Positions 43,521 through 54,275 of a DNA stretch of 64,000 bases are shown here, piece by piece. The notes under the pieces are model-generated. The model saw nothing but the letters and a program-made list of their open reading frames with translations. It had not been told where the DNA came from and made no database searches. The position numbers were made by a program, and so were the translations under genes. Each line of letters opens with the position of its first letter. The stretch's first letter is position 1. The stretch is taken from positions 3,651,001 to 3,715,000 of the forward strand of contig OX387610.1 of the NCBI GenBank assembly GCA_947568835.1. The letters run 5' to 3'. Source of the stretch: Protonemura montana. Its lineage: Eukaryota; Arthropoda; Insecta; Plecoptera; Nemouridae.

Positions 43521-43622
43521 TGCAACCGAACCGGAATACAAACCCGAGACATCTCAATTTAGTTGGTAGAGCACCCGATCGGCAATTGGGAGGTCCCGGG
43601 TTCGTATCCCGGTTCAGTTGCA
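43521..43622. repeat. tRNA-like sequence inside a 25-bp inverted repeat
   Basis: Left arm 43521-43545 begins TGCAACCGAACCGG; the right arm 43598-43622 ends CCGGTTCAGTTGCA. They pair at 22 of 25 positions, the differences being transitions. The right arm includes a perfect T-arm (CCGGG TTCGTAT CCCGG), and the loop holds a D-arm-like TAGTTGGTAGAGCA and an anticodon-stem-like CCCGA/TTGGG. The acceptor stem does not close as in a normal tRNA, and base 33 of the loop would be C, so it is probably a tRNA-derived repeat. Confidence 0.65.
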
Positions 43623-44105
43623 TATTTTTCCAGATTCCTTTCCATTCTCGAGATTAATTTACAGGTCTGCTAAAAGCTCCGACAAGTTTAAAATGTTTGC
43701 TTAAAACGTGTAGATTTTCTCCAAAATATGACCCTGATTCAATGATTTCCTTGGGTCTCAGACTTTGTTGGTGTTTGCCTCAAGGCTGAGTCTCGACTTC
43801 TTATTTCCAAACATATATAAATTGACTTATGACTGGCTTAGGAACAGCCAATCAGAATATGTTTTTGTTTGTTAACGGTCTGTTAGTTAGTTAACGGTCT
43901 GTTAGTTAGTTAACGGTCTGTTAGTTAGTTAACGGGTCACTGAAAAACCAGTTTCAAGGCGTAAAAACGAACAGAAATCTCAAAAAAAAAACGCTTGAAA
44001 AATGCAAATTACACTGGAATGCAAAAATGCGATGCGGTGTACATATTTGCAAAATGTCATTATTTTGTGAAGTGTAGTGGAAAAAAAATAACATGTTTAA
44101 AATAT
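43623..44105. other. Intergenic spacer
   Basis: AT-rich. A 20-base unit (TTAACGGTCTGTTAGTTAG) is repeated three times at about 43873-43935; nothing else recognised. Confidence 0.5.
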
Positions 44106-44220
44106 CTAATAAGTAGCTTAATGGATTAGAGCAACACCCGCGACAGGTGGAGATCGGGGTTCGATTCCCCGATTGGGCATCAATTTTTGAGACGGTTATA
44201 GTGTTCCTTAATAATATTAT
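44106..44220 (+). mobile_element. tRNA-derived SINE
   Basis: TAAGTAGCTTAATGGATTAG (box A region), GGGGTTCGATTCCCC (T-arm with box B), then GGGCATCAATTTTTGAGACG and GTGTTCCTTAATAATA. Same family as 3972-4150. Confidence 0.75.
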
Positions 44221-44764
44221 TTGTCTAGTTGTTTTAAAAACGTAAAAGATGTAAGTACAGAGTTTTCAAAAAGTCCCCTCATTTAAATTGGTCCGGTCGT
44301 TCGGTCATAGTATGCAAACAAACACACAAAAACATAGCGGATTTTTTACGAACTGTCAAATTTAGTCTTCGCTTCGCTCCTTCTCCCCCCCCCCCCCCCC
44401 CCCCCCACCCTTCCTAAGTCCGAAATCCTGGCTCTAACCCTCCTAATTGTCCCAAAGAAAGGCTATTATTTCCCCAAAATAAAAATACATCTTTGTTCTT
44501 ATTAGAAAAAGTCGCAGACATCTTTGAAAAATTCCGTGTTTTGGGGGAATTCAAATAAGGAGAGCTCGGCACGCGTTATCTACGCACCTCCACACGCAGC
44601 GGCCGAGTTAATTGCTTCCTGTGCGTAATGCGTGTATAATTGCGTTCAGAGAGCGCACGCGCCTTTAAGTCATGACGCTGACGCAATACGCACTCGGAAA
44701 GGTCAGTCGAGGCCAGACGCAGGCCGCCGTCGGTGCGTACATTGCGTGACACTAACTGCGTGGG
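44221..44764. other. Spacer with poly-C run and GC-rich patch
   Basis: Twenty-two C at 44385-44406. From about 44575 to 44757 the sequence is GC-rich with repeated GCGT/ACGC words and leads straight into the 87-bp satellite. Function unknown. Confidence 0.5.
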
Positions 44765-47040
44765 TAATCACAGCAATTTAACACAAGGAACCCGTGCCCG
44801 GCATCGGACAGTTCATCACAATGTAATAGTAATGGGTGGGTGAAACAAGGGTTGTCATGGCAATCTAAAACAAGTAACCCGTGCCCGGCATCGGGCAGTT
44901 CATCACAATGTAATAGTAATGGGTGGGTGAAACAAGGGTTGTCATGGCAATCTAAAACAAGTAACCCGTGCCCGGCATCGGTCAGTTCATCACAATGTAA
45001 TAGTAATGTGTGGGTGAAACAAGGGTTGTCACGGCAATCTAAAACAAGTAACCCGTGCCCGGCATCGGACAGTTCATCACAATGTAATAGTAATGGGTGG
45101 GTGAAACAAGGGTTGTCATGGCAATCTAAAACAAGTAACCCGTGCCTGGCATCGGGCAGTTCATCACAATGTAATAGAAATGGGTGGGTGAAACAAGGGT
45201 TGTCATGGCAATCTAAAACAAGTAACCCGTGCCCGGCATCGGGCAGTTCATCACAATGTAATAGTAATGGGTGGGTGAAACAAGGGTTGTCATGGCAATC
45301 TAAAACAAGTAACCCGTGCCCGGCATCGGGCAGTTCATCACAATGTAATAGTAATGGGTGGGTGAAACAAGGGTTGTCACGGCAATCTAAAACAAGTAAC
45401 CCGTGCCCGGCATCTGGCAGTTCATCACAATGTAATAGTAATGGGTGGGTGAAACAAGGGTTGTCACGGCAACCTAAAACAAGTAACTCGTGCCCGGCGT
45501 CAGGCAGTTCATCACAATGTAATAGTAATAGGTGGGTGAAACAAGGGTTGTCATGGCAATCTAAAACAAGTAACCCGTGCCCGGCATCTGGCAGTTCATC
45601 ACAATGTAATAGTAATGGGTGGGTGAAACAAGGGTTGTCATGGCAATCTAAAACAAGTAACCCGTGCCTGGCATCGGGCAGTTCATCACAATGTAATAGA
45701 AATGGGTGGGTGAAACAAGGATTGTCATGGCAATTTAACACAAGTAACCCGTGCCCGGCATCTGACAGTTCATCACAATGTAATAGTAATGGGTGGGTGA
45801 AACAAGGATTGTCATGGCAATTTAACACAAGGAACCCGTGCCCGGCATCGGACAGTTCATCACAATGTAATAGTAATGGGTGGGTGAAACAAGGATTGTC
45901 ATGGCAATTTAACACAAGGAACCCGTGCCCGGCATCGGACAGTTCATCACAATGTAATAGTAATGGGTGGGTGAAACAAGGGCTGTCGTGGCAATCTAAA
46001 ACAAGTAACCCGTGCCCGGCATCGGACAGTTCATCACAATGTAATAGTAATGGGTGGGTGAAACAAGGGCTGTCACGGCAATCTAAAACAAGTAACCCGT
46101 GCCCAGCATCGGGCAGTTCATCACAATGTAATAGTAATGGGTGGGTGAAACAAGGGTTGTCATGGCAATCTAAAACAAGTAACCCGTGCCCAGCATCGGG
46201 CAGTTCATCACAATGTAATAGTAATGGGTGGGTGAAACAAGGGTTGTCATGGCAATCTAAAACAAGTAACCCGTGCCTGGCATCGGGCAGTTCATCACAA
46301 TGTAATAGAAATGGGTGGGTGAAACAAGGGTTGTCATGGCAATCTAAAACAAGTAACCCGTGCCCGGCATCGGGCAGTTCATCACAATGTAATAGTAATG
46401 GGTGGGTGAAACAAGGGTTGTCACGGCAATCTAAAACAAGTAACCCGTGCCCGGCATCTGGCAGTTCATCACAATGTAATAGTAATGGGTGGGTGAAACA
46501 AGGGTTGTCACGGCAACCTAAAACAAGTAACTCGTGCCCGGCGTCAGGCAGTTCATCACAATGTAATAGTAATAGGTGGGTGAAACAAGGGTTGTCATGG
46601 CAATCTAAAACAAGTAACCCGTGCCCGGCATCTGGCAGTTCATCACAATGTAATAGTAATGGGTGGGTGAAACAAGGGTTGTCATGGCAATCTAAAACAA
46701 GTAACCCGTGCCCGGCATCGGACAGTTCATCACAATGTAATGGTAATGGGTGGGTGAAACAAGGGTTGTCATGGCAATCTAAAACAAGTAACCCGTGCCC
46801 GACATCGGGCAGTTCATCACAATGTAATAGTAATGGGTGGGTGAAACAAGGGTTGTCATGGCAATCTAAAACAAGTAACCCGTGCCCGGCATCGGACAGT
46901 TCATCACAATGTAATGGTAATGGGTGGGTGAAACAAGGGTTGTCATGGCAATCTAAAACAAGTAACCCGTGCCCGGCATCGGACAGTTCATCACAATGTA
47001 ACAGTAATGGGTGGGTGAAACAAGGGTTGTCATGGCACTT
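44765..47040 (+). repeat. 87-bp satellite, about 26 units, open on both strands
   Basis: Head-to-tail units of 87 bases (AACAAGTAACCCGTGCCCGG, CAGTTCATCACAATGTAATA, GTAATGGGTGGGTGAAACAA, GGGTTGTCATGGCAATCTAA). As 87 is 29 codons and the unit lacks stops in one frame per strand, a 744-residue plus frame and a 769-residue minus frame run through it. Neither has a signal peptide, known domain or flanking splice structure, so I treat it as non-coding. A block of unit variants (CTGGCATC, CACGGCAATC, CACGGCAACC with AACTCGTGCC) occurs twice in the same order, showing higher-order duplication. Confidence 0.9.
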
Positions 47041-47700
47041 CCACCGATGTGAAAATAGCACAGTATTTTGCTAAAAGCTGACACATTGCTTTGGTTGACA
47101 ACCTGCACTTTCTGGCGAAAACTAGGAGTTAAATTTGACTGTTTTGTTGTTTCCTTGGATTAAACGAATGTCACACAGAGAATCTATATTCTTCTGTCAC
47201 CTGTTTAGAGGGACTTGTGTGTTTAATATGTTAACCCTTTAAGTAGATTGGAAGTCATGTCCTGGGAATAAGACAGTCAAGCAGGACGTAAAATCTCTAC
47301 AACTACCCGCGAACGCGCAAAGCTTCAAAATAATAATTTTGAAGAGTTTCGCTCTCATTCAAGGTTAAATCAAGAAAAGAAAATTAACTTTCGAAAAACC
47401 TTGGGAAACTCAACTCACAAATGAAGGTCACACTTGTCCGGGCTTTGAAAATATTCCAACAATGCTTCTGGACGTTGTCGTCGAACTCTTGGTTATTTTT
47501 ATTTCCTGTTTATATTTGCTGTCATAAATTTGAAAGTAACTCTATTCGAAGCTCCGTTGTTTGCCAAGGCATTGTCTTCCAAGTCCACGGGTTTAATGAG
47601 AAGATTGCGGAAGATGCTGTGGCAAATAAAAGTCAACAAGTCTGCGCATTACATAAGATGCAACTGCCTGGTGTGGTGCACTTAAATACGTCCACAGTGA
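47041..47700. other. Intergenic spacer
   Basis: No gene recognised. A plus-strand frame from 47421 runs into the following SINE and is unlikely to be coding. Confidence 0.5.
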
Positions 47701-48015
47701 TTACTCCTGTCTACTCCTGTCGCAGTCTTATCCGGCTAAGCGTCCCTTCCGAAGGACGGTACAATGCGAACAACAGGATTCCTCCACAAATCCATGCTGT
47801 CGAGAGGTTGATAAGCAAGGCGAGTGAAGTTGCTGTACTAACTTTCATCCCAGCAACCTCTCTCCCGAACAGAACTGGTCATGTGTATGATGGTCACCCA
47901 TCCAATACCTGACCCAGCGCAGTGTTGCTTAACTGTGGTGATCTCACGAGGACCCGCCAAACCGTTCGGTGATCACTCATCCAATACCTGATCCAGAGCA
48001 GTGTTGCTTAACTTC
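47700..48015 (-). mobile_element. 5S-headed SINE, good copy
   Basis: Minus-strand copy with CCGAAGGACGGTACAATGCG, GTCGAGAGGTTGATAAGCAA, CCAGCAACCTCTCTCCCGAA, ACCCATCCAATACCTGACCC and two 5S-like head segments (GTGATCTCACGAGGACC, then CACTCATCCAATACCTGATC). The body end distal to the head is missing. Confidence 0.85.
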
Positions 48016-48655
48016 GGTAACTGGTATTTTTAACACGTCAAAACGTTCGTTTTTTTAGACATTACAATAATTGCTTGATCTTTGGCACCAATCATTTCCC
48101 CAGCTTTCAATTTCATTTCGGTTCTCTCAAAAAAATGAATATTGATAGATCATAAAGCCATCTGGCAAGCTATTTGTGACATATTAATTTAAATCAATCA
48201 ATATAAACAGAACACAGTGTCAGATCCAGTATCTGTTTCTTAATCCCCTTTACATCTTCAATCGATTTGTGACCAAGTCCAACAATCAGTCAATCAACGT
48301 CGTCGATGGCCAAGCTATGTCATCTTGGTCACCGTAACGAACTGATAATGAGCTGATTAAGAGTTTGTTATCTCCGTCCGGTCAGCGCAGAGTTACCTTG
48401 GCATTGCTCAAGTTGAAACAGACGCGGTACTTGAAGAGATTTGACCGGTGATAGCACAAAGACGAGTGGTTATGGTTAATGTTGTATTTGATATGTAAGA
48501 TTCGGGGCACTTGGGTGATAAGGCTGATAGAGAAGGGTGTCAAGTGTTAGGTGTTTACAAAGTGTTTTGGTTCGGTTGTACTTGGATTTCCCAGAATGTA
48601 TTTCCCTTGTATTTGTTTTTCTGTTGCGTTTTTTCGGTTACAAGTTTTTTTTTTT
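48016..48655. other. Intergenic spacer
   Basis: AT-rich, nothing recognised. Confidence 0.5.
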
Positions 48656-48845
48656 CTGTGAAATCTTATTAGAATTGTAAATGCGCCCTGACCAAAGTAT
48701 TTTATTATTAGAAACACTAATAACCTCCCAAAAATCGATGTCCAAATGGAGAATCAAACACCGATCGCCACCTGTCGCGGGTATTGCTCTGACCAATTGA
48801 GCTAATTGGCTAAATCATTTTTGAGAGGATTTCATTGCATTTGAA
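48656..48845 (-). mobile_element. tRNA-derived SINE, minus-strand copy
   Basis: The reverse complement has AATTGGTCAGAGCAATACCC, GCGACAGGTGGCGATCGGTG, TTTGATTCTCC and the body TTATTAGTGTTTCTAATAAT. Same family as 3972-4150. Confidence 0.7.
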
Positions 48846-48894
48846 TAATTGAATTGAATATGCTCAATTGGTGCAAACTGGTAACTAATTGGTA

Positions 48895-49045
48895 CTAACT
48901 TTCATCTCTCCAACCTCTCTCCCGAACAGAACCGGTCATGTGCATGATGGTCACCCATCCAATACCTGACCCAGCGCAGTGTTGCTTAACTTCGGTGATC
49001 TCATAAGAACCGATGTTTCCAACACGCCAAACCGTTCGTTATATT
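48895..49045 (-). mobile_element. 5S-headed SINE, head fragment
   Basis: CTCTCCAACCTCTCTCCCGA, ACCCATCCAATACCTGACCC, AACTTCGGTGATCTCATAAG and GTTTCCAACACGCCAAACCG form the 5S-derived head and junction on the minus strand. Confidence 0.8.
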
Positions 49046-49570
49046 TAAAATTATGTTGGTTTCGGTGGAGAAGTCACTTGCATCGATAGGAGCTCAGTTT
49101 TGAAAACTGACCGAATTTCAAAAACAAAACTCCGAGCCTGTTTGAATTTGTAACGGTCATTTATGTCGTCACCGTTAATTTTCAAGCAGCTGAGATTGCA
49201 GGCAAGACAAGTGGCTGACATTGCTGGACTTTCCGGCAGATGTCCGAGTATATCATCACCGCTTATCGGAATGTTATCTGCACTGAGACTTGAAGAAAGA
49301 TGACCTTAGTTGATGAGGTCGCCATTTGAATTCCTGCCCTGATAATCACATTACAGATTAATCGATTCAATATTGATATACCGGTCATGTAAGCTAGATG
49401 ATAATTCGAAGCGACAAACGCGACATGGGGACATATCGTTATAACAATCAGATCACAGTGAATTGCACGCAGAAAGAAATGCAACTCAATCACAAAATGA
49501 TTGCTGGTGGGAGTGTGATGACTATTGATATCACGCAAAAAAAAAACTGTGGTAAGTATGTAATGTGTAC
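49046..49570. other. Intergenic spacer
   Basis: No recognised gene or repeat. Confidence 0.5.
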
Positions 49571-49574
49571 GTCA

Positions 49575-49865
49575 TTATGGCTATTGGATCGGGAGCTTAC
49601 TCAGGTCTGGATACAACTAATCGACAAAAACACTTGTCCGATTGCAAAAAAACAAAAACTAGACGACTCATCACACTATTGGCAACAGATTGACGCTTTT
49701 CAAAATCAAAAATATAATTTTGTCTTAAAGTTACACGCGTTATCAAAGACCCTGTTCAAGGCGTTTTTTCGGTGTTTGCTTTTAGAAAGAGAGATTTAAG
49801 TTTTTGTAGCAGCTGTGAATCCCAAATTTGTTCAGTCTGTTAACACTACTAAACTACACATAACA
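49575..49865 (+). mobile_element. Single-unit copy of the 26-bp-repeat element
   Basis: One unit only, TGGCTATTGGATCGGGAGCT then TACTCAGGTCT, followed by GGATACAACTAATCGACAAA, CACACTATTGGCAACAGATT, GACGCTTTTCAAAATCAAAA, CACGCGTTATCAAAGAC and AGCAGCTGTGAATCCCAAAT. This downstream sequence is colinear with 60190-60440 and in part with 10070-10200. Confidence 0.85.
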
Positions 49866-50574
49866 AAATATCTTCGAGTCAACCATTTTAAAAAAGCCTC
49901 TCTCATTAGTTGTATCCAGTTTTTTCACATATTTTTTTAGAATGTATTTTCCGGAAAATTTACATTTAATTGTTTAAGTTGCTGATACAGTTTTGACCAA
50001 CACCAAATAAGGAATAAAAAATTGGATTTTATTCCTTGGATCTCCAGGAAAAGAAAGTGGAGGCGATAAAACCCCGTGAAGTGAAATCTCACCTGCCGCC
50101 AAGTATGGCCTCTCCGTTTTTCGTTTCCGTTTTGACGGCAGAAGCGATGAATTCTCGTTGAATTCAAGTTCACGATTTTGTTTGAGATAGCCAGACATTT
50201 CACGTGGTCGACTCTCGACAAGCACAGAGTGGAGACTGCCAACCTTGAAGGGGTCGACACATCGGGTAACTTTCCGCTTCAAATCGAATGTGATTCATCT
50301 CCCAAAACACTGAGCAGGCATCGAACCCAAGAACCAACAGCCTGTTTTAGGGGCAATATTTTTATTCCGTTAAAACGGTAACCTTTCAAAACGCATCGGT
50401 CTAGTATTTTATTTAAATGTTTGGTCTGCCACTTAATCCAGTATACCTGTAGAATTTTGATGCACCTCTGCGATCATTGCGTGATTCCAGACCACTACCA
50501 ACGCGGCTTTACCAATACCGGCTTTAAGACTAACCTAATTCATTCCTTTCCCTAAGCTTCTGTCGATATGATTT
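49866..50574. other. Intergenic spacer
   Basis: Two overlapping minus-strand frames of about 100 aa near 49950-50280 have no recognised similarity and no splice context; left uncalled. Confidence 0.4.
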
Positions 50575-51022
50575 CGTTGATTGATTGATTAGTGGGGTTT
50601 AACGACGCAATGTTTTGACAACCGACCCCGTAGCACTGGTCTCTAATGGCATCGATGAATGAGCAGATTCTGATACCAAATCGTTCTACGGAAAAATTAG
50701 GAAATTTTGAATGGATGAAGAGTTTTATAAAGCTGACGAGATCCTGCAAGACTGAAAAGTTGCGGAATATTAAATTATGTCTTTACGCATATTTTTATGG
50801 GTCGTTGACGATGTATCGCTCTGTAGGATGTATACTACTGATTCAAAAAAAAAATCAAACAAAAAAAATAGATAAACCTAATCTAGCCTAGAAGGGAGGA
50901 GCAGAAACCTGGTGCCGGTACGTAGCCTACTTCTGTAGAAGAGCACCAAGGGGACCACCGGCTTAACGTCTCTTTCGAAGGACGGTTCAACGCGAACAAC
51001 AGGATTCCTCCACAAATCCCAT
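50575..51022 (-). mobile_element. 5S-headed SINE body, interrupted copy
   Basis: The end (GATTGATTAGTGGGGTTTAA, CGACGCAATGTTTTGACAAC) is separated from the body (GCCTAGAAGGGAGGAGCAGA, GACCACCGGCTTAACGTCTC) by about 230 bases of unrelated AT-rich sequence. The terminal GATT repeats look like a SINE tail. The 5S-like head is absent. Confidence 0.75.
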
Positions 51023-51381
51023 CAAAATCCACCTTATCCACCTAATTCATGATTCTTAATTCTTGATTTGATAGAGTCTTACAACGCTATCGTGAAACTA
51101 ATATAAAACTGTAAAAACACAGATGAATTTAAAACTAATGAATTAGAAATGAGTTCAAACAAACAAACGGTAGCTAAGTTCAGTCTATGAGAGCCTCGAA
51201 ATCAACAACTGTCATAGCGGCTCACCAAATTGCAACCCCTGTGAGTTAGGCTACACTGTTCATTGATATGTATCTTTTATTGCCTACCTCGCTGGGCTAC
51301 CACCAGTTTCCAAGTTCTACCAGCTGTAAAGCGTCGAGATAATCTGAGCTAGTACGCTCGATGTCCAACAGAGTGCTCTTG

Positions 51382-51536
51382 TTTAACAAACACTATTTGA
51401 AATGGGTTTTGAATGCTAAGTAAAGGACAGTTAAATATCCTATATTTTTCCTTACTTTGTAAATTTTTAATTGTGATTTTTTAAATTTTGTCCATTACTT
51501 AGCATTCAAAACCCATTTCAAATAGTTTTTGTTAAA
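51382..51536. mobile_element. Hairpin MITE with 47-bp terminal inverted repeats
   Basis: Left arm 51382-51428 (TTTAACAAACACTATTTGAA, ATGGGTTTTGAATGCTAAGT) and right arm 51490-51536 match at 45 of 47 positions, with a 61-bp loop. No coding capacity. No clear target duplication. Confidence 0.8.
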
Positions 51537-51565
51537 ACTAGTGCCAAGGCTAAATCAAGTAGACG

Positions 51566-53121
51566 CGGTGGCGTAACTACCGGCAGGGCAGGCTGGGAGA
51601 CCGCCCTCGGGCCCAGAGGTTATTCCCTGAAAGGGGGGCCCACGAGCTATGGGTCGTGGGCCTACCAAGAGGGAAACAATTTGCGCCGTTCCGTACTCAG
51701 GCCGGCCGACGAGCCCGTGCCCACGACCCTGTTAAATGTATTTGTTGTGTTTACCAAAATAATCTTTAAGTTAAAAGTTGCATTTCAGGCACTCTCACCA
51801 CCCCATTGAGGCTGTGGGACTTGCCTACTCCTGGTAATGGTAACATAGTAACTACGTTGTTACTGCCGCTGAGTGCGTAGGCTACACACCAACGCTACTG
51901 ACTTACTCTTTGTCGGCGCAAAAGACCGAATATGCGTTATTTTTGCGGGTATAGGTAACTTATTTTTACCAATTGTGGGAAAAAAATGCTTTTACACAAA
52001 ACAGTAAGTAGTGGAGTAGTTACTGTTCACTGGGCTACGGTGGCTGACGGTAGTCACCGCGGGGACATCGCTGGGTCAAAAAAGGCGTATTAAATGTGAC
52101 AATTTAACAAAAAAGTGAAAAAATTTCTAAAACCGGCAGCTTTTCGTGTCATTCAAGTTTTCCGGTATGTAGCGATAGTTTGGCCGTAACAAAAGACCTT
52201 CTAAAAACACTGGAAATTCGTCTGACGTTCACTACGAGATAATGCGGCGAGAATATCTTAGATTATACTTATATATGGCGGGGGTCAATTAATAATAATC
52301 CCAGTTTCAGTTATTTTCAATCAAATTTGGCGCATGTTGCCTTGTTTTATTTCCTCCCATATAAAGTTTAGTATGCAGTCCCTTAAATCTTAAATCTATC
52401 ATACTTTCTCAATCTGTCATTACTTCGATATGAATATCACTGCATATTAAGTTTGATAACGCTATCTTGCAGTTGTCTCAGAACGCGAATGAGACTGAAA
52501 TATTTGGGTTCTCGTCATGTCAGAACTGCCCAAATTTCCCCACACGCAGAAATAATGAATACTCAAACTCCTCGCAAGCATGACCCGGACATCGTTGTTG
52601 CCCGTACGAAATATTTCCTTCTTGAAAAGGGCTTGTGTCGTACTTCGTTGTCTTCTCCTACTTGTACTGAGTCAAGACGAAGATTTTCTGCTAGCTACTA
52701 AGAAACTGAATCCAAAACGGGGCTTGGCTAATCAACAGCACTTGATGACGCACATTGTCAACTGTGTTGGCTATTTGCTGACAGAAAAACTACAAGTAGC
52801 CGTTTATAACAAGAGCAGCTACCCCGGGGCAAATGAAATTCGTGTCTGGAAACATCTACACGTCATTATTCACCTTGGATCACCTTCTGTGATCTCAAAT
52901 AATTACTTAATCGCAAAGAATTGTTTATTTCTAGCAATCATACTTTTTTTTTGTATCTTTTTCAGCACTCGCAAGTGAATTTATAGAAATGTGTGCATTA
53001 CAGAAAAACATTAGACTGGTAATTTGTTTCAGACCCCTTCTGTAGTGTGGGGGAGGGGGTGAGTGGGAGGGCAACGAAAAATCTTGCCCCCGGGCCCAGG
53101 GATACCTAGTTATCGCCAATG
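51566..53121. mobile_element. hAT-like non-autonomous element with 8-bp target duplication
   Basis: The ends are CGGTGGCGTAACTACCGG and, reversed, CATTGGCGATAACTAGG, both followed inward by a GGGCCC block. Flanks are AGTAGACG (51558-51565) and AGTAGAGG (53122-53129), an 8-bp duplication with one mismatch as made by hAT transposases. The 1556-bp interior has no recognisable transposase; a 132-aa plus frame (52580-52978) is of unknown meaning. Confidence 0.65.
52580..52978 (+). other. Unassigned open frame inside the hAT-like element
   Basis: The 132-residue frame with LMTHIVNCVGYLLTEKLQVA and EIRVWKHLHVIIHLG has no recognised domain. It might be a captured host fragment or chance. Confidence 0.2.
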
Positions 53122-53429
53122 AGTAGAGGTGAGTCTCAATAACCACAATGCTCTCGTTTAGCTCGCGGGGACATAGCAAAACAATATTACAGATATTATA
53201 GAAGTCAGTGAAATGATTAAGACAATAGGTAGAAGGTGCTGCAAAGGCCGTGATGATAAGAGACCATACATAAGAAGGCTACTTATTTATTAAGGAGCCT
53301 AGTACTGGTTGCAGAAAGGTCTGCCGAGCGGAGGTCTCCTCCTGTGCCCCTTTCTGCTCCCCCTGCGTTCGAAACAAGCGAGGAGTGAGCTGCAAAGACC
53401 TTTGTCTGGAACACAAGAAACCAAGATGA

Positions 53430-54275
53430 TCGAATGTTATATCGTATGACATGGATAACGTTTGCCAAGCAGAGACTGAAAACCAAAGACCGCCATCTAA
53501 AGAGTCACTGATTTCAAGCTCTTTCTTAGTTCCCGTCTTAATTTGAGTGTTTTCATCGATAGTGGTTTTTGTAGTTTTCATCATTTTAATGATCAAATTT
53601 GGTTGAGGATGTGTTAAAAGAAACTCACAAATTACTATTGACATCGCAGGGAAACCTCGTATTTAGGATCTACCACCTGTTGCCAAAAATGGATTGCCTG
53701 ACTTCAATTTTGATCAGCTGGCTGGTTCCTATGCTCTATCCAGGTTATTTTAGATCAGCTGGCTAGATCCTATGCTCTATCCAGGTTATTTGAGATCAGC
53801 TGGCTGGATCCTATGCTCTATCCAGGTTATATGAGATCAGCTGGCTGGATCCTATGCTCTATCCAGGTTATTTGCGATCAGCTGGCTGGATCCTATGCTC
53901 TATCCAGGTTATTTGAGATCAGCTGGCTGGATCCTATGCTCTATCTAGGTTATTCAAGATCAGCTGGCTAGATCCTATGCTCTATCCAGGTTATTTGAGA
54001 TCAGCTGGCTGGATCCTATGCTCTATCCAGGTTACTTGAGATCAGCTGGCTGGATCCTATGCTCTATCCAGGTTATTTGAGATCAGCTGGCTGGATCCGA
54101 TGCTCTATCTAGGTTATTTAAGATCAGCTGGCTGGATCCTATGCTCTATCCAGGTTATTTGAGATCAGCTGATTGGATCCTATGCTCTATCCAGGTTACT
54201 TAAGATCAGCTGACTGGATCCTATGCTCTATCCAGGTTATTTGAGATCAGCTGGCTGGATCCTATGCTCTATTAA
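53430..54275 (+). mobile_element. Element flank plus 41-bp minisatellite upstream of HGS
   Basis: Flank 53430-53715 (AAAGACCGCCATCTAAAGAG, GTTTTTGTAGTTTTCATCAT, GTTGCCAAAAATGGATTGCC) then about 14 units of the 41-bp repeat (GATCAGCTGGCTGGATCCTA). Layout matches the transporter-intron copies. Confidence 0.85.

Noticed and set aside
44765..47061. 744-aa and 769-aa open frames as a novel repeat protein
   Set aside because: They are produced by an 87-bp satellite whose length is a multiple of three; no start context, signal, domain or splice structure supports a gene, and both strands are equally open.
47421..47912. 163-aa plus frame
   Set aside because: Its second half lies in a minus-strand SINE and the first half has no recognised similarity.
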